Notes: a model not told the origin generated them from the letters alone. A stretch of 64,000 nt of DNA from Sambucus nigra (GCA_949130495.1 OX422218.1:43160651-43224650), one strand, 5' to 3'. Numbered from the stretch's first letter, positions 13,889-26,700 are shown. Program-made: numbers and translations.

Positions 13889-16800
13889 ATTGCAACTACT
13901 ACCATTTTCTCACATAAACGATGCCCAGACAAGATACACCGAAGATGAGGCTTATCCATAATTTATACCTTTCTCAACATTGTGAAATAAAAATAGCCAT
14001 TGTTCTTTACCAAAATTCACAATAAATAAAAACATATGAATCAGAACTGAATTAATAGATGAATGCAAAATTGAATTATCATACAATATCCATAATGTAA
14101 AGATAAGTACAAAATGATATAAATAAACTCTTGGTCTTACGCTCATACAATTTATATACGTAATAAAGTAACCAAATGAATAAGTATAGCATATACTAGA
14201 ATCAATGGAACATAATTTTCTAGAACCATAAAGTTGCAATGATTCTTCCCCAATGAATATGGAAAATGTAACTAACTTGTACTTTACGTCTCTCCCCCGA
14301 CGCTCACATGTATCATGCATCCCACCTTTCATCTAAGGGAAGTCCTTATCATAACCTCAAAAAAATACCAATTACTAATTCCAATGTCTAATCTTACATG
14401 TAATGATAAATCCATCCAGCTACGCATCAACTGAAAGTAAGTGTCTAAACCTAACACCCGAGTCCCTGGATTAACTTCATAATCCTTCCTATTGAATTAT
14501 GTATAAATATAGTGCATATTTTTACGTCATATAATGTTCCTTAACCCTTTGTCTACCCCATGAGACTATTTCATTTTTAAATCACACCAATTATTGGCTA
14601 CATTATTATACTATAAGTTTCATTCTTATTTATTACCATCTACATTCTTAGACATCCCAATTATTATTCTCAATAATAATTATCTACTGCATTAGACCAT
14701 TAAAACATATTTTCGCTTCCAGTTATCCACAATGCTATGTCAATCCAACTTCGTAATCATTAAGTATTGTCTATATCCATAAGCTATGAAACTCACTCTC
14801 ATACAAGTCACACCACAATGTGTATATAAATAAATATGTATGCCCGTATATATATGAATGATACAGAAAGACATCGATCTTCGGCATCCCGTTCATGATC
14901 TAACGATAATAATCGACGGAGTCCCTCATCCAAAAATAGGTAACAACATAGCACAAGCAAGTAGGACGATACCTACGCAGTACACCAGGTCACGGCCGAT
15001 ACCCAGTGGTGTCAAAGGATCCCATCATTTACACCTAACTCTCGTAAGTGATGCTGTTAAGTAGTACTTATAATATGACTTAACATTACGCCTACCCATC
15101 CTATGCAGACATGTGCTTCGGTCTCGAACGCATGCACCCCAACCAATAGGATGTCCCACGAACTTTGGGATGTCTACACTAAATAATATAATACATATTA
15201 TCATCCAATATGTATAGGCAGTTACTCTATAACCACTTTCACCCAATGAATATCCATCCATATTAATATAGCCTTCTCGTCTTGATTATAACATATTAGT
15301 CAGTGATTATATAACTCGTGTTAAGTCGCTATCCTACGACTATATCCCAATTAAATATTAAGTCCCGTATTTTGCCTCCTAAGCATAATAATCACATTTA
15401 CTTCATCATTTATTTCTCCATAATATATAGGTAGAGTTATCCCTAAACTAACCTTCCCAAAAAATTTAATGATTTTAGCATGTTTCCCTCTTGGCTTTAA
15501 ATTAAATCTTTTAGATTATTAATAATTATTCACTTCTTGTTACCTTTAAAATAATGTTTATATGTACATACATACGAGATTCACAAATCTGAAGAAGTAA
15601 TTTAATCCCAACTACTATCGCAACTGATGATAACCATCATGACTTAAGCCCACTAGGCTTAAGATACATTTCTGCTTAATATCCTTATACGACAATAATT
15701 AGAGGGAGCGATCCATTAATTATATTCTTAAGCAGTCGACGTATTTCTAATAAGTACTTTTTTCTATTTAAACTTATCTCGTTTTAAATCATAAAATTGT
15801 CATCATATCTCTTAGTGTCTTATAATCTATGTTCCCATACCAAAATTACTCGATCATCTAGGTACACCCCGAACTTTTAATATATTTATTTCGTATAGCT
15901 TTATTCAACAATCCACTGTAAATCCTCTTGTTCATAAAGTTAACTTGTACTTTAAGTCGTATCCATATCATGAACCCATCTCGGTTTAACTGTGTTGAAG
16001 TTCATAACAATATCATTGATATCTTGGAAAAATTCTCTATCCCTCACTTGAACAAAAATGGTCTCGTACACCCTTTCGTTGAAAAATCACAACTAATTAA
16101 AAAAAATCAGAAAAATATGAGGTCAGCGCCCACGCTATCATAACAAAAAGATCTACAAGTAGGTGTACCTAATCGATTTGGTAGTCATGCTGAATCGATT
16201 CGATTCTCCGAGTAAGACGAGAACAAGTATTCTTCCAAGACTTAATTTTTCCAATCAATACTAAATGCATCAAATTTTGTTCTTCTGATTTAGAAAACTA
16301 AATTATAATATGGTAATGGAGTCTAAGTATTGGGAACATTATAAACAAGATTTCTCATCTAAATCACCCCTTAAACATCAATAATTAAATCAAAGATTTT
16401 CAAGAACCTTGGAGTATGCAAGTGTCATGTTATCTTAAGTTTCAAGAACATAATTCTAGATTTTAAAAGAGTCCTACACATGAGTTCTACAATGGATTTC
16501 GAAATTAAACATTCTAAATTTAGATTTTTTTCATTGAAGAAAACATGGATCTAAGATTATAATACACCAATATCATCAAAGTTCTATCAAAACTAAAGAA
16601 CCCTAGACATGGTTACATTACATCAAGATTTAAATCCTATTTTGAATATGGATTCAATATTAATACAAGAATAAAATATTTTGATAAATAATGGTAAGAG
16701 AAACCTTCCCTGAAAATAGTAGAGGAGCCTCTATTTTCTTCCTCCTAGGGTGGTTCTGTAATAACCCGCACTTTTATGGCAAAACTAAATTTAATAATTA

Positions 16801-17190
16801 AGTGCAAATTGGGAAGTTAAGAAATTATCATGAATAGTATTTTTTGGAGTTTTCAAGGATTAGATGGTTTTCGATATGTATTATATTTACTTTTGGGATT
16901 AAGTAAATGAGTCAGAGTATTTTATTATATGCCGCCGTTGAGTAAAGCGACAAAAGGTAAGATTTTCATTGGAAAACCCGCATTGAGATGTATTGGGTTA
17001 AATTAGTGAGTTTCAGTCAAGTGTTTCGGATGGAAATTTCGACTGCGCAATGAGTCTCGGAATGGACGAGATAGTAAAAAAAGAGTGTCTGACGATCGAA
17101 ATTGAGTTTCAGTAATTTTTGGGCTATTAGGAACTCGTAATTGAGTAAACGAGTCATTTTTGGGGTTTAAAGGGATAAACCCTTATTTCT

Positions 17191-17276
17191 CCCTATATAA
17201 GGAGGGAGAGGGAAAGAAAAAGGAAAGAAAAGAGAGAAGAGATAGATAGAGGAAGAAAAAGAAGAGGAAAGGGAGA
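17191..17276 (+). promoter_or_regulatory. LTR promoter: TATA box followed by a purine tract
   Basis: CCCTATATAAGG at 17191-17202 is followed by about 75 bases of almost only G and A (GGAGGGAGAGGGAAAG and on). The reverse-oriented group-2 copy has the same arrangement at 38577-38666. This is a likely Pol II start region for the element; activity is inferred. Confidence 0.6.
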
Positions 17277-17327
17277 TTCCGGCCAACCTCCGCGGGATTC
17301 GACTAGGGATCGTCGGATTTTATCCAC

Positions 17328-17340
17328 GAGGCAAGTGTTT
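17328..17340 (+). other. Conserved AGGCAAGTG site downstream of the LTR promoter
   Basis: GAGGCAAGTGTTT. The same AGGCAAGTG core occurs on the minus strand at 20173-20182, 53425-53434 and 60263-60272, and on the plus strand at 61776-61785. The group-2 copy near 38503 is altered. The core matches the consensus of GC-type 5' splice sites (AG/GCAAGT). Confidence 0.5.
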
Positions 17341-17580
17341 ACTTGCTTTATTTATTTTTGAGAATAAATTCTTATATCATAATTGGTAATAACAAACCCT
17401 AAAGATTTTAGGTTGGGTTTTCATGGATTAAACGGGTTTTCGGGAGTTAAAACGAACAAACCCCAATAATTTTCCAATTCAAGAAACTTAGAATTTAATC
17501 GAAATTAGTTGTTGGTTTCGAGTTCCAGGATGTTTAGAACCCTTGTTATACGTGTATATGTTTTTGGTTGAGGTTGTAGA

Positions 17581-20500
17581 CGTGACACCCCGCCTAAATA
17601 AATACCGGGTGATCACTCCTTTATTAAATTAAAATCAAGGTGAACAGTTGGTTCATTCTTAGCATCACTGCCGAAAAAAACTTTTTCCAAATTAACACCC
17701 TAATTAATTAAGCTAAGTCTCAAAACCATTTTTAACCTTCCTAACCAAATTATATTTTCAAAGAAAAACTTATTTGTTTAATTATTAACCACATTTTCAA
17801 TAAGTAAGAACCATACCACAATTATCATGGGACATAATCCAATTGATTTAAACATTCAACATCCAAAATCCCAACATTTAAAACTTAATGTAAAACATAC
17901 ATTCTGAATAAATCCCAAAGTAACAGTACTATAAATAACTGAAATACAAATGTCCCAACAAAACAGATAAATAGCTGAAAGGGAAACACATTCTTAGCAT
18001 CACTGTCGTCTTTTTAATTACTAACCACCTAAGTGAGAAAAGTAGACTGCTGCCAATTTTTTTTATCTTTCAATTAATAAAGTAAAACTCATATGGAACA
18101 TAAAATAATATACAATCACAGTTAATTAAAATAACCATCCACAAATAAATCACCTAACCGAATAAACCATCGGTCCAAATATCCAATACAAGTACATATC
18201 AGAAAAATATATCAATAAGTCTAATACTGATAAATGAACTGTGAGCGACAAGCTCAGATAACTACTAGAGAGTCTCTACACGAATGAAAGAAGGAGGCGT
18301 CTATCGAAACCCCGCAACATCCAAATATGTTGCAGCAAAGTATACCTGGAATAGAGTCAAGCTTGGCGCCCTTGTGGTTGGACACCTAAAAGGTTTTTAA
18401 AAGAATTTTATAGCAAGGGTTAGTACCCAAAAACATTTGAAAACATTTAACAAATGATTAACTTGTAGTAATAAATAAATATGCATGCTCTTCATATTTT
18501 AGTTAGTGACGCACTCTCTTGAGGACTTCCTCACCCCTCCTCTAAGGTTCACTACTAACGCTTCCATTAAATTTACTAGGTCCTGCGCTCTTGACCCAAT
18601 ACTTATTTTAACCCTTGAAATTTTCCTACACTAAATGAGTATGCCTTAATTCATGATTTTTAAGTTATTATAAACATCAAACATAATTAAATCATTACCC
18701 GTTTTAATTTCATATAATATTCACACCTATTATGCACATAATACATTTTTTTTCACTATGTATTAATTATCCCATATATAATTATTTACCTAATTATATA
18801 TTTAATCATATTACAGTATTCACAAACATACTGAAATAACATTTAATACAAACTTTCGATCGAGTAAAAATACTCACAAAATATAAATTTTTCCAAGTGC
18901 TATCCCACTAGGTGTATTCACGTACCTAGTTATCCAAATTAGATTCGCTCACTAACTTAGTTTAACATACGAATTTGGAGGCGGTCATATTCCTTCCCTG
19001 AAAGTGATATGCCCCTCACCCATATAACGGAAGCTATGACCTGGGATTGTACTCGCCCTACTCCTCAATCTAGGGGATTCATCCACTACGCGCAACCTCC
19101 CCCTATAGCACTAGATTATATACTAGTAATATCCAATCATTGATATTAATGCACACACATTTATATACATATACTGTCACATCCCGTACATATATATAAA
19201 TATAAAATGTCCCGGCTACACCATGTACACAATCCGTAACATAAGCCTAGTTAATTTATTAAGAGTTTATGGTCCAACTCTAATCATTAATTAATTCACA
19301 CATTAATTAATTAAGTCACCTTTGGTGTCGCCCCCACCATAAAATTTGACTTACTCTCGTAGTCTTAATCAACCTCACCCGAGTCTAAATCCCCGACTCT
19401 CAAATTATTTAGCCTTTACCTAAATAAGGTTTATCTCTCGGTATTCCTCAACCATTATCCCCGCACTTGTTTCCTAACTATATTTAATCCTTTCGAACTC
19501 TTCCCAAAAATTTAACCTTAGTGTATCACCAAATTTCTCCAAAACCCGACGAATAATAATTTTGATGTCACACTAAGTCGTCTCCAAATCCTAATTAATT
19601 TTATTCACCATTAATTAGATTTAAAACCCATGTATAAATTTCTCACCAAATTAATTCATGGAAAAAGATTAAATTAAATTTTCTTTATATAAAATAAAAC
19701 TGGGCGAATTGCCAAAATCTGCCGACCTTCGATCGATTGACCCCAGACCTTCGATCGATCGATCGAGCAGGTCTTCGTCTTCTTCGCGAAGACAGATTCT
19801 GCCATGGACGTTTTTTCTCAAACCCTAGTTTTCTCTATCAGCAACCCTAAGCCCTCTTAACATTAATTCATGTTAGAAACCTTATCAGGGACCTCCAGAA
19901 TGTCCACCAACATCATTAATTCGTCCATTAACTACAATTTCTGAATTTGAGGAAATATCCATCTTTAATTCCTTACCCATTTACATCCCAAATCCCTTCA
20001 CCAAATTCATTTCTAATTATCCAGATATCATCCTACCAGATATGTATCAATTTATAATATCAGATTTCTACAAGAATCCTCATTCAAATTCGTAACACCC
20101 AAAATGAATTTTGATCAAACACATCACGTGAATATGAATTTCAAAACAGATTCAATACTATTGCAAGTTATCCACTTGCCTTAGGTTTCGTAGTGTCTGA
20201 TTCGGAGATGAATTTCCAAGGTTGAAGACGATCCTTGTTGGCTCTCTAGTGATCCCAAAGCTGCCCTTAACTGCTATTAGGGTTCCTTAATACACTTAGC
20301 CTTTCTAAAACTCTATCAGCCGTTTTATTATTCCTCCCAATTCCTTAATTTACCTAATCCCGTTTTTTGCCTAATGGGCCAAGCCCAAGTGACCCAAATG
20401 CCCCCGTGTGGGCCCCGCTATGTCTAAAAACGCCCCGTGACCCGTTTACTACCCCCGGGTACACTTTTCTGACTATCTCGGCCCATCCGGACTGAACCGT

Positions 20501-20796
20501 ACACTCAGAATTGGCATCCGAATTAATTTATAAAAATATTGATCCCCTCACCCCTTTTGTCTATACCGACTCCCGGTTGAGATAAGTGCATACCTTGTCA
20601 TTAATACTCGAAATGACTTAAATAAATAATTACTATTCACTTATTAAATAACTCCCCATAAATATTAACCATTTACTCCTCGATTAATATTTAAATAAAA
20701 TCTCCCAGATTAATTCAATTAAATTACGACTCACAAGTAATTTTCAATTCCCGAATTATTTAAATATTTAATGCATGAAAAATGCGGGGTGTTACA
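17581..20796 (-). mobile_element. LTR, group 1, nested in the group-2 solo LTR
   Basis: The plus strand runs from CGTGACACCCCGCC (first base apparently mutated from T) to GCGGGGTGTTACA, about 3.2 kb. No internal region follows, so it is a solo LTR. The flanks GTAGA and ACATA do not form a clear duplication. It carries paired GATC-type palindromes at 19729-19766 and the CCCTTGTGGTTGGACACC module near 18369. The terminal box CATTCTTAGCATCACTG occurs twice, at 17653 and 17991, about 340 bp apart. Confidence 0.75.
19729..19766 (-). repeat. Paired palindromes in group-1 LTR
   Basis: TCGATCGATTGA (19729) and TCGATCGATCGATCGA (19751) are separated by about 22 bp start to start. The left flank AAAATCTGCC is also found next to the unrelated palindrome pair in the group-2 LTR at 37717. 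Confidence 0.75.
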
Positions 20797-21596
20797 ACAT
20801 AATTATATCGATATTGGTTGAGTAAAACCTACGAGATTATTAGGATGAAATTGAGAATATAAATATATTTATTCACTTAGCGTGAATTGGTATAGTTGGA
20901 GATATCCAATAAATCCCTATATGGGAATAAGGTATTTATTATTTATCAAAGTGAGGTAATACTTTGGGTATAGTATCGTGAGAACGTGAATGCATGAGTA
21001 TGATTCTTTGAGAGAATATTTGGGATTATTGGTCATCGTTATGTGTGTTCGGCAATTATTGCCGTTTATATATATATATTCGAGTAGCAATATATATGGT
21101 ATATATATGTGATTAAAGTATATATGGAATACGATGCAAATATGTAGATATAGATATATATATATATATATATATATATGTGGATGGTATATATATTTAT
21201 GTGAAGCATACCCCCTCGAATTCTATCATTGGGATGTTGCGCGATGAGGGTGAGCACCATTGTGTTATTATGTGATATTATGTGATATACATTATTTTTG
21301 GGATGAGGCGTGGTGGTTATGTTTCGTCTCATTGCCAGTTAGGAACTATGACCACTTCCCAAACGTTGTGATTGATTTTGACCATGAAGTAGGTGTCGTT
21401 TAGTCCTACTGGTGGTCCCTAGTATGCTACGTGAGTCAGGCACTGGAAGATAATAACATTGAGAGAGCGCATCCTCGAGTGATAACTCGGTGGGATGGTA
21501 ATTATATCTGTGCATAGTAAATTACTTGTGTATGAGAACAAGGTAATATATATCTCTATAAGAGTAATGAGATAAGAAATGGAAAGGAGATTAATT

Positions 21597-21690
21597 CTCA
21601 GTCCGGGAGATATATCCGGATGTGCATTATAAAAATGAATATAGAGTAAACCTCAGTCCGGGAGATAGATCCGGATGTATATTGTAAGAT
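21597..21690 (+). repeat. Short tandem duplication with GTCCGGGAGATA
   Basis: CTCAGTCCGGGAGATA followed by ATCCGGATGT occurs near 21598 and 21653, a period of about 55 bp. The homologous place in the other group-2 LTR is the expanded array at 36585-36920. Confidence 0.7.
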
Positions 21691-21736
21691 GAGTAAGAAA
21701 ATGGATATAATTATATGAGTATATATGTATAATTTT

Positions 21737-22100
21737 AGTACTGAGGGTCTAATGGATCTCGACGATCGACCTTGCCAAGTAGTAGTGTATCGGGGGGGTT
21801 CCTTGTTTGGATTTAACTTTGTGAAACACCCCACGCACGAACATGGCTTAGTGTTGAGATTTGGGAGAAGTTTAACCCTTAGTGCTCTATTATTGGGATT
21901 TCTTATATGGTGTATATTATATATTCGTTTCGTACTAAGGTCCTAATGGATCTCGACGATTGACCTTGCCAAGTAGTAGTGTATCGGGGGGGTTCCTTGT
22001 TTGGATTTCGCTTTGTGAGACACCCCACGCACGAATATGGCATAGCGTTGAGATTAGGGAGAAGTTGATCCCTTAGTACTTGGGTTGTTTGGGATTTCTA
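21737..22100 (+). repeat. Tandem pair of the shared ~60-bp box (copies 2 and 3)
   Basis: Two consecutive units of about 195 bp each contain TCTAATGGATCTCGACGAT or near, CTTGCCAAGTAGTAGTGTAT, GGTTCCTTGTTTGGATTT and ACACCCCACGCACGAA. The cores lie at about 21784-21843 and 21975-22038. The reverse-oriented LTR at 35461-39097 has the same doublet, so the duplication predates both insertions. A frame through the box reads VVYRGGSLFGF in several copies. Confidence 0.8.
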
Positions 22101-23390
22101 TTTCTTGGGGGTGATGGACTAGTTAGGTCGTGTGGTTTGACTAGGATTGTTTAGGGGGATACGCTAGGTGTGCACGGTTAGAAGAGAGGTGAGGGGTATC
22201 TCATGGGAGTGCGATACCAATTTAAATATGAGATAAAAAATATTTTTTTTTAAATAAAGCATTTTTGCTCTTGCTGAATATTTTCACAACTTGGGCTCTG
22301 ACCCGTTTCTATATTTTTCCTCTCTTGCTATATATTATATATATATAGGTGTCTAGACACAAGGACGCCTGGATGACACTTCTTTCGAGTCATACATCTG
22401 CTGCAGCAGCTGTGGATGCATGCAGGTTCTCGATAGACGCTTCTATCCTTGTAATCTAGTTAGGAGGTATTGTATATACATTCAAGTTGATAACCCAACT
22501 GCATTTATTTATTCTTTTCCGCCTTTTTGTGCGGATTTGATTTGGTTGTACCATATTTGAACCGAGTGTTCGGTTATTTTATCTCTTTCCAGTTTCATTT
22601 ATATAAACTGTGTGGATGTTTATTTGTGTATCTATTTAAAAAGATTAGTTAAGTAAAATTTTGACGCCACCCTGATAGGTTATTAGTAATTAAATTGGTT
22701 TTCGACAGTGATGATGAGAATGATCTATATGCGACTCTTGTTTTAATTTAATATAGGAGTGATCACCCAGTATTTTATTTGGCGGGTTGTCACAGGTTCT
22801 CCCTCTCTCCAAAGGAGTGTGGCCTCCAAAAGTTATGTGGGGTGATTATGGAACCCTAGGGCTGATCTAACCTCTTTTAAATATCAATTTAAAGGGTTAA
22901 ATTCATAGTTCACCAATATGACAATACTGACGCCCCTAAAAAGTTCTATATCCATGTCCGGTTTCACCCGAAACTCCACCCAAGGTCCTATAAAATCCTT
23001 TGGTCCAATTTTGAACACTTGAAATGCATAATGAAGTCTTCTAATCACATTAAAAAGCCTATAAATATTTTATACATTTATTTGTATGTTCCATCACTAA
23101 CTAATACGCATATCCTCAATACGACTTAAATAAATTAACAAGTAATCAATTTATTCACGACTATCTCCATTATTCACAATATATAGTCATACATAAAATT
23201 GTAACACTTGTATCACATTCAAGAAGTATTATATTTAAATTAAATACTCCCATATAATTAAACATACTCATTTTATCATTATGTGATATTAAAGATAAAT
23301 TCTTTTATTTCATCCGAATAATGATTCCAACAATTTAAATTAAATTAATATAACCTCAATTTGATACTCATAAAAATACGGGGTATTACA

Positions 23391-25960
23391 TAATGTGCTT
23401 TAATGTATTTTCTACATGAAGCTTATATATATATATTATTCTTAAAGTACTCTATATATGCTCTTACACGCTATCAGCCAAGCTGTGAAATTTACCTTGG
23501 GCCCCACATCCTTGTGTTAATATTTATTTTATACCTTTTTAGCATATATCAGCACAACAAACATACACAAATTGTCCGAATATGTTGTATAAACATTGTG
23601 TCTATCACTCTATATTTCCTCATATCTCAGGATTTTTTTTAAAATAAAGTCTTTCCCCTCATATGTCTTGAAAAGAAATTTTCTTTTTACACAAAACACT
23701 TTTTCTTTTTCACTTCATTGCATATATCAAACTATCTCACTCTATTCTTAGACTAATATTTTTGCAGGTTTCATTTCATGATATATATCAAGTGTCTTTT
23801 AGACAACAAATTTGATAATGCCATTGCTATTTTTCAAGAGTCATATTTTTTTGAGAAGACAAATGGAGATTTGTAGATCTATTTTTCCAAACTACTTCAT
23901 CTCAACAAATCAGGCGCATTTAATGCCCGTAAGGGATATCTCTAACTGTTAGTTTTTAGAGACCTATATAAGCATTCAAGTATTGAATTGAAGAAAACCC
24001 AGATGAGAGTAGAGAATGTATTTGAACAACATTTGAAATATTCAATTACAAAATCAAATAGAGAAATTAATTTTTCTTTCTACTCTTACATAATCAAGAG
24101 AAGACTAGTGCCTACATCAAAATAATTTATTTAAGTCTCATGCAGAAGAAACTCAGATTATAAATTGTATTTTGAGAAGTTTCATTATTGAACAATGTAC
24201 TAAAAACACATATTTATTTGAAGATGTTTTAGAAGCTTCAGTGGAAATTAGTAACTCGTTTTAAGCTAGGCAGCTTGTAAATGGTGATTGGTTCCTACCC
24301 GCTATTAGATCATAGTGTTTGAAATTTGGTATTATCTTCAAACGATTGTACATGGTGGTTTGATCCTATCCTCAAGTCAATCACGGTAGTGAAGCGCAAA
24401 GGAGATAGGGGGCTCTAGGCACGTGGACGTAAATCATTATTTTGTCGACCCCATTAAAATTCGGTGTCGTGACTTAGGACGTACATTTATTTATTTTCTT
24501 GGTCTTGTTTATTTTTATATTTTCAGTAGTTTCATTTGCAAATAAATTAATTCCAAAATTTGAGAAAATTATTTTAAGAGGAAAATAATTAATTTTAAAG
24601 AAATAATTTTTTTAGAATAATAATTAATATTAACTACAAAATTTATTTATAAATTTAATGAGTGATATAATTTGAAATTTAACATGTTTAAATTTGTCGG
24701 TAGTATTTATTTGATATTCATTGTTATAGTCATTTAAGATTTATTAATGTGAAATTTGGATTAAGTATTTCAAATAAGATATTTTCTGAAATTCTAATTT
24801 AACCTAAAAAGTTGGCATTTTTTCGGGCAAAAAATCAAATGAAAAATACTAAGCATAAGATTATTTTATTATTTGCAATTCATATTAAGTTTAATATTAA
24901 AGTCTAGTCTTAGAAAAATATACTTGTCACCCAAATACTTTAGTTAATCCTTATAAAAAAGTGTTATCATTAACCATAAATATTACTTCTACACCGATTT
25001 ACAAATTACAAGTAACCATCCATTTTTTTAATATTGTAACTAATATGCATGATAATTTATGTATATGTGTTTGTCCAATATGATTTTACAACTTTTTTAA
25101 AAAAACCAAAAAAAAAACTTTACAATTATTCTGATCTCTATAACTATAAAAATGATAGAGCATTTGGAATACCATCATAACTTAATAAACCACGATACTT
25201 TTTATGGATCTGTCAATAATTTACGTCAATTGAACAAACACTTGTCCATACTCAAAGAGACTCTTACACATTAAAACCCTATTGTTATCATCAAAAAATG
25301 GTGAGGAAATTTATGTCTTAGTCAAGGGTTTTATGATAACAAAGAAAAGAATAATAACTGCAAAATAACATATAGAATGGGGCTGAGAGACGATGCGGAT
25401 GAGACATGATTTATGTTGTTCACCCCAAAAAGGAAACCAACATCCATGGGTGCAACTAATTCTCCTTATTTAGTTTGGAGTATACAGTTAGGGTTTTTAT
25501 AATTACAGGGATGATTGAGCCATCCCTTTCCATGTGGGTTTCCTCCTACTTATAGGTGATAAGTTTGAAATCTTAAGGGATAGGTGGACCCGCCTTTATA
25601 TGTCGGGGAATTACACCAATACAAATATGATAACAGATTGATATGTATTAGATGCTTCTTGTGAGTTTAAAAGTGTGCAGGGGTAACAACAATGGAACAA
25701 CCACGTTCCCCTTATTCCCATGTGACTTATGAGAACTTCGTTATTTGTATGTGAGGACACGGCTACACGATGTGAACAAATTATTACATCAGATGCGAAA
25801 AGCAGTCCTTTGAGGTTGGCCAAACAGAAAGGCACCTATGTTTACCTCATGCTAGAAATGAGGTTGACCATATACTAAACGATTCCAGGTCCCTCATTAT
25901 GCCACCTAGTCTCCACATAGGATGGACCCATGAGGTGACCACAAATGTGTATCTAGTGTT
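23391..25960. other. AT-rich region with old LTR debris, no gene
   Basis: No convincing coding region. The part at 23930-24490 resembles the 3' end of a copia LTR and is listed separately. The segment 24500-25350 is low-complexity AT-rich DNA. The segment 25350-25960 has an LTR-like look on the minus strand but no identifiable end. Confidence 0.5.
23930..24490 (+). mobile_element. Possible Ty1/copia LTR 3' portion
   Basis: A TATA-like CCTATATAAGCATTC at 23971 is followed about 440 bp later by CTCTAGGCACGTGGACGTAA and TTGTCGACCCC, then AAAATTCGGTGTCGTGAC. That order (GTGGACGTA, then a C-rich word, then AAAATT.GTGTC) is typical of the transcription-end region of many plant copia LTRs. Neither end nor a PBS could be fixed. 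Confidence 0.35.
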
Positions 25961-26700
25961 CGTACTGATATAGGCTTAAGTGCAAGCCTATCGCGTTAGT
26001 AATAAACCCGGTAAGCCGGGATCGTCTCCACAGGGAAATCGGATGAACGAAGTCGTAACGATGCTGGAAATATTGAGAACCCTAACTCGACTCTAAAAAA
26101 ATGAAATGGTGATTATGGGAGATGGACTAACTATAAACAGAAGTAAGTAGAAAATTACCTACAAAATTTAGAAATAATTTAAAAGATTTTTGACCTACTT
26201 AAGAAAATGAAAACTGTGGTGAAAAGTGCAAGTGAGGAAAACGAGTTAGGATACACTCCTCCAACCCTAGTTCATTGATCAATGTTAAAACTTAATTGGG
26301 AATTGAAATATTTGAGTAAAACCAGTCTTTCGTACACCGAAGCATTACATATATGAGGGATCCTAGACCACATGATACATAATCAATAGACGAGTAAAGC
26401 AGTTTCTAATTAGCTACATGCGCATTGCACTCTTAAGAATCCTGATTACCTAGGGAAAACGAGATCAAAAGTCCTACAACAGTTGTGATCACCATACTAC
26501 TTGATTGACTCAATTATTCAATTCAAAATTAAATTTTACGCATTCATCATGAACATCAGGTTGGATTCATGCATCCCAACCCTTACAAAATTAGCCGGAC
26601 ATAATAAAATAAGAAGAAAGCATAATTTTAATAAAAGAAGACATCTTAACTACTAACTTAGAATTACCAAATAAACTATACAATTTAAAACTATTTTTTT
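25960..26700. mobile_element. Possible Ty3/gypsy LTR fragment
   Basis: Contains AAGCCGGGATCGTCTCCACA followed by GGGAAATCGGATGAACGAA, a pattern that recurs in long LTRs of plant gypsy elements, and later AATTAGCCGGACATAATAA. The ends are not visible and the orientation is unsure. Confidence 0.35.

Larger units (their letters stand above)
11661..13890 (-). other. Internal region of R1, no recognisable pol
   Basis: About 2.2 kb between the two R1 LTRs. All minus-strand frames are short. The longest frame near the PBS (13304-13492, 62 codons, starting MEVFSHIFNSQMKTRGE) is not recognised and could be gag residue. It contains one copy of the widely shared LTR box at 12121-12180. No RT, integrase or CCHC motif is seen, so the element looks non-autonomous. 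Confidence 0.55.
16757..22794 (+). mobile_element. Solo LTR, group 2, with perfect target duplication
   Basis: Begins TGTAATAACCCGCAC and ends GGCGGGTTGTCACA, flanked on both sides by GGTTC (16752-16756 and 22795-22799). No internal region or partner LTR is attached, so it is a solo LTR left by LTR-LTR recombination. Without the nested copy at 17581-20796 it is about 2.8 kb. It matches 35461-39097 in reverse orientation through a TATA box with a purine tract, the tandem shared boxes near 21790-22040, GGGCTCTGACCCG (22293) and GTGTCTAGACAC (22349). Confidence 0.85.
7050..23390 (-). mobile_element. R1: pol-less LTR retrotransposon (LARD-like), with nested insertions
   Basis: Two related long blocks, 7050-11660 and 13891-16756 continued at 22795-23390, are direct repeats flanking an internal region. 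The boundary at 13873-13890 holds a minus-strand primer-binding site, so the element is transcribed leftward. The LTR reads TG at both left edges (7050, 13891) and CA at 23390. The outer flanks TAATC (7045-7049) and TAATG (23391-23395) look like a 5-bp target duplication with one change. The internal region is about 2.2 kb and shows no protease, RT, RNase H or integrase. With LTRs of about 3.5 kb after removing insertions, it resembles a large retrotransposon derivative that would depend on proteins from other elements. Confidence 0.7.
13891..23390 (-). mobile_element. 5' LTR of R1, split by a nested LTR
   Basis: Left part is 13891-16756 and right part is 22795-23390. Joining across the insertion restores the continuous sequence seen in the sister LTR near 11093-11130 (CCTCCTAGGGTGGTTCT followed by CCTCTCTCC). 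The right end reads ACGGGGTATTACA. The net length is about 3.46 kb. The 126-codon frame at 13952-14332 is not conserved as coding in the sister copy. Confidence 0.75.

Noticed and set aside
13952..14332. 126-codon minus-strand ORF
   Set aside because: Lies within the R1 LTR; the sister LTR does not keep the frame and the product matches nothing I know.
17576..20801. Target-site duplication for the nested group-1 LTR
   Set aside because: GTAGA and ACATA share too few positions to claim a duplication.
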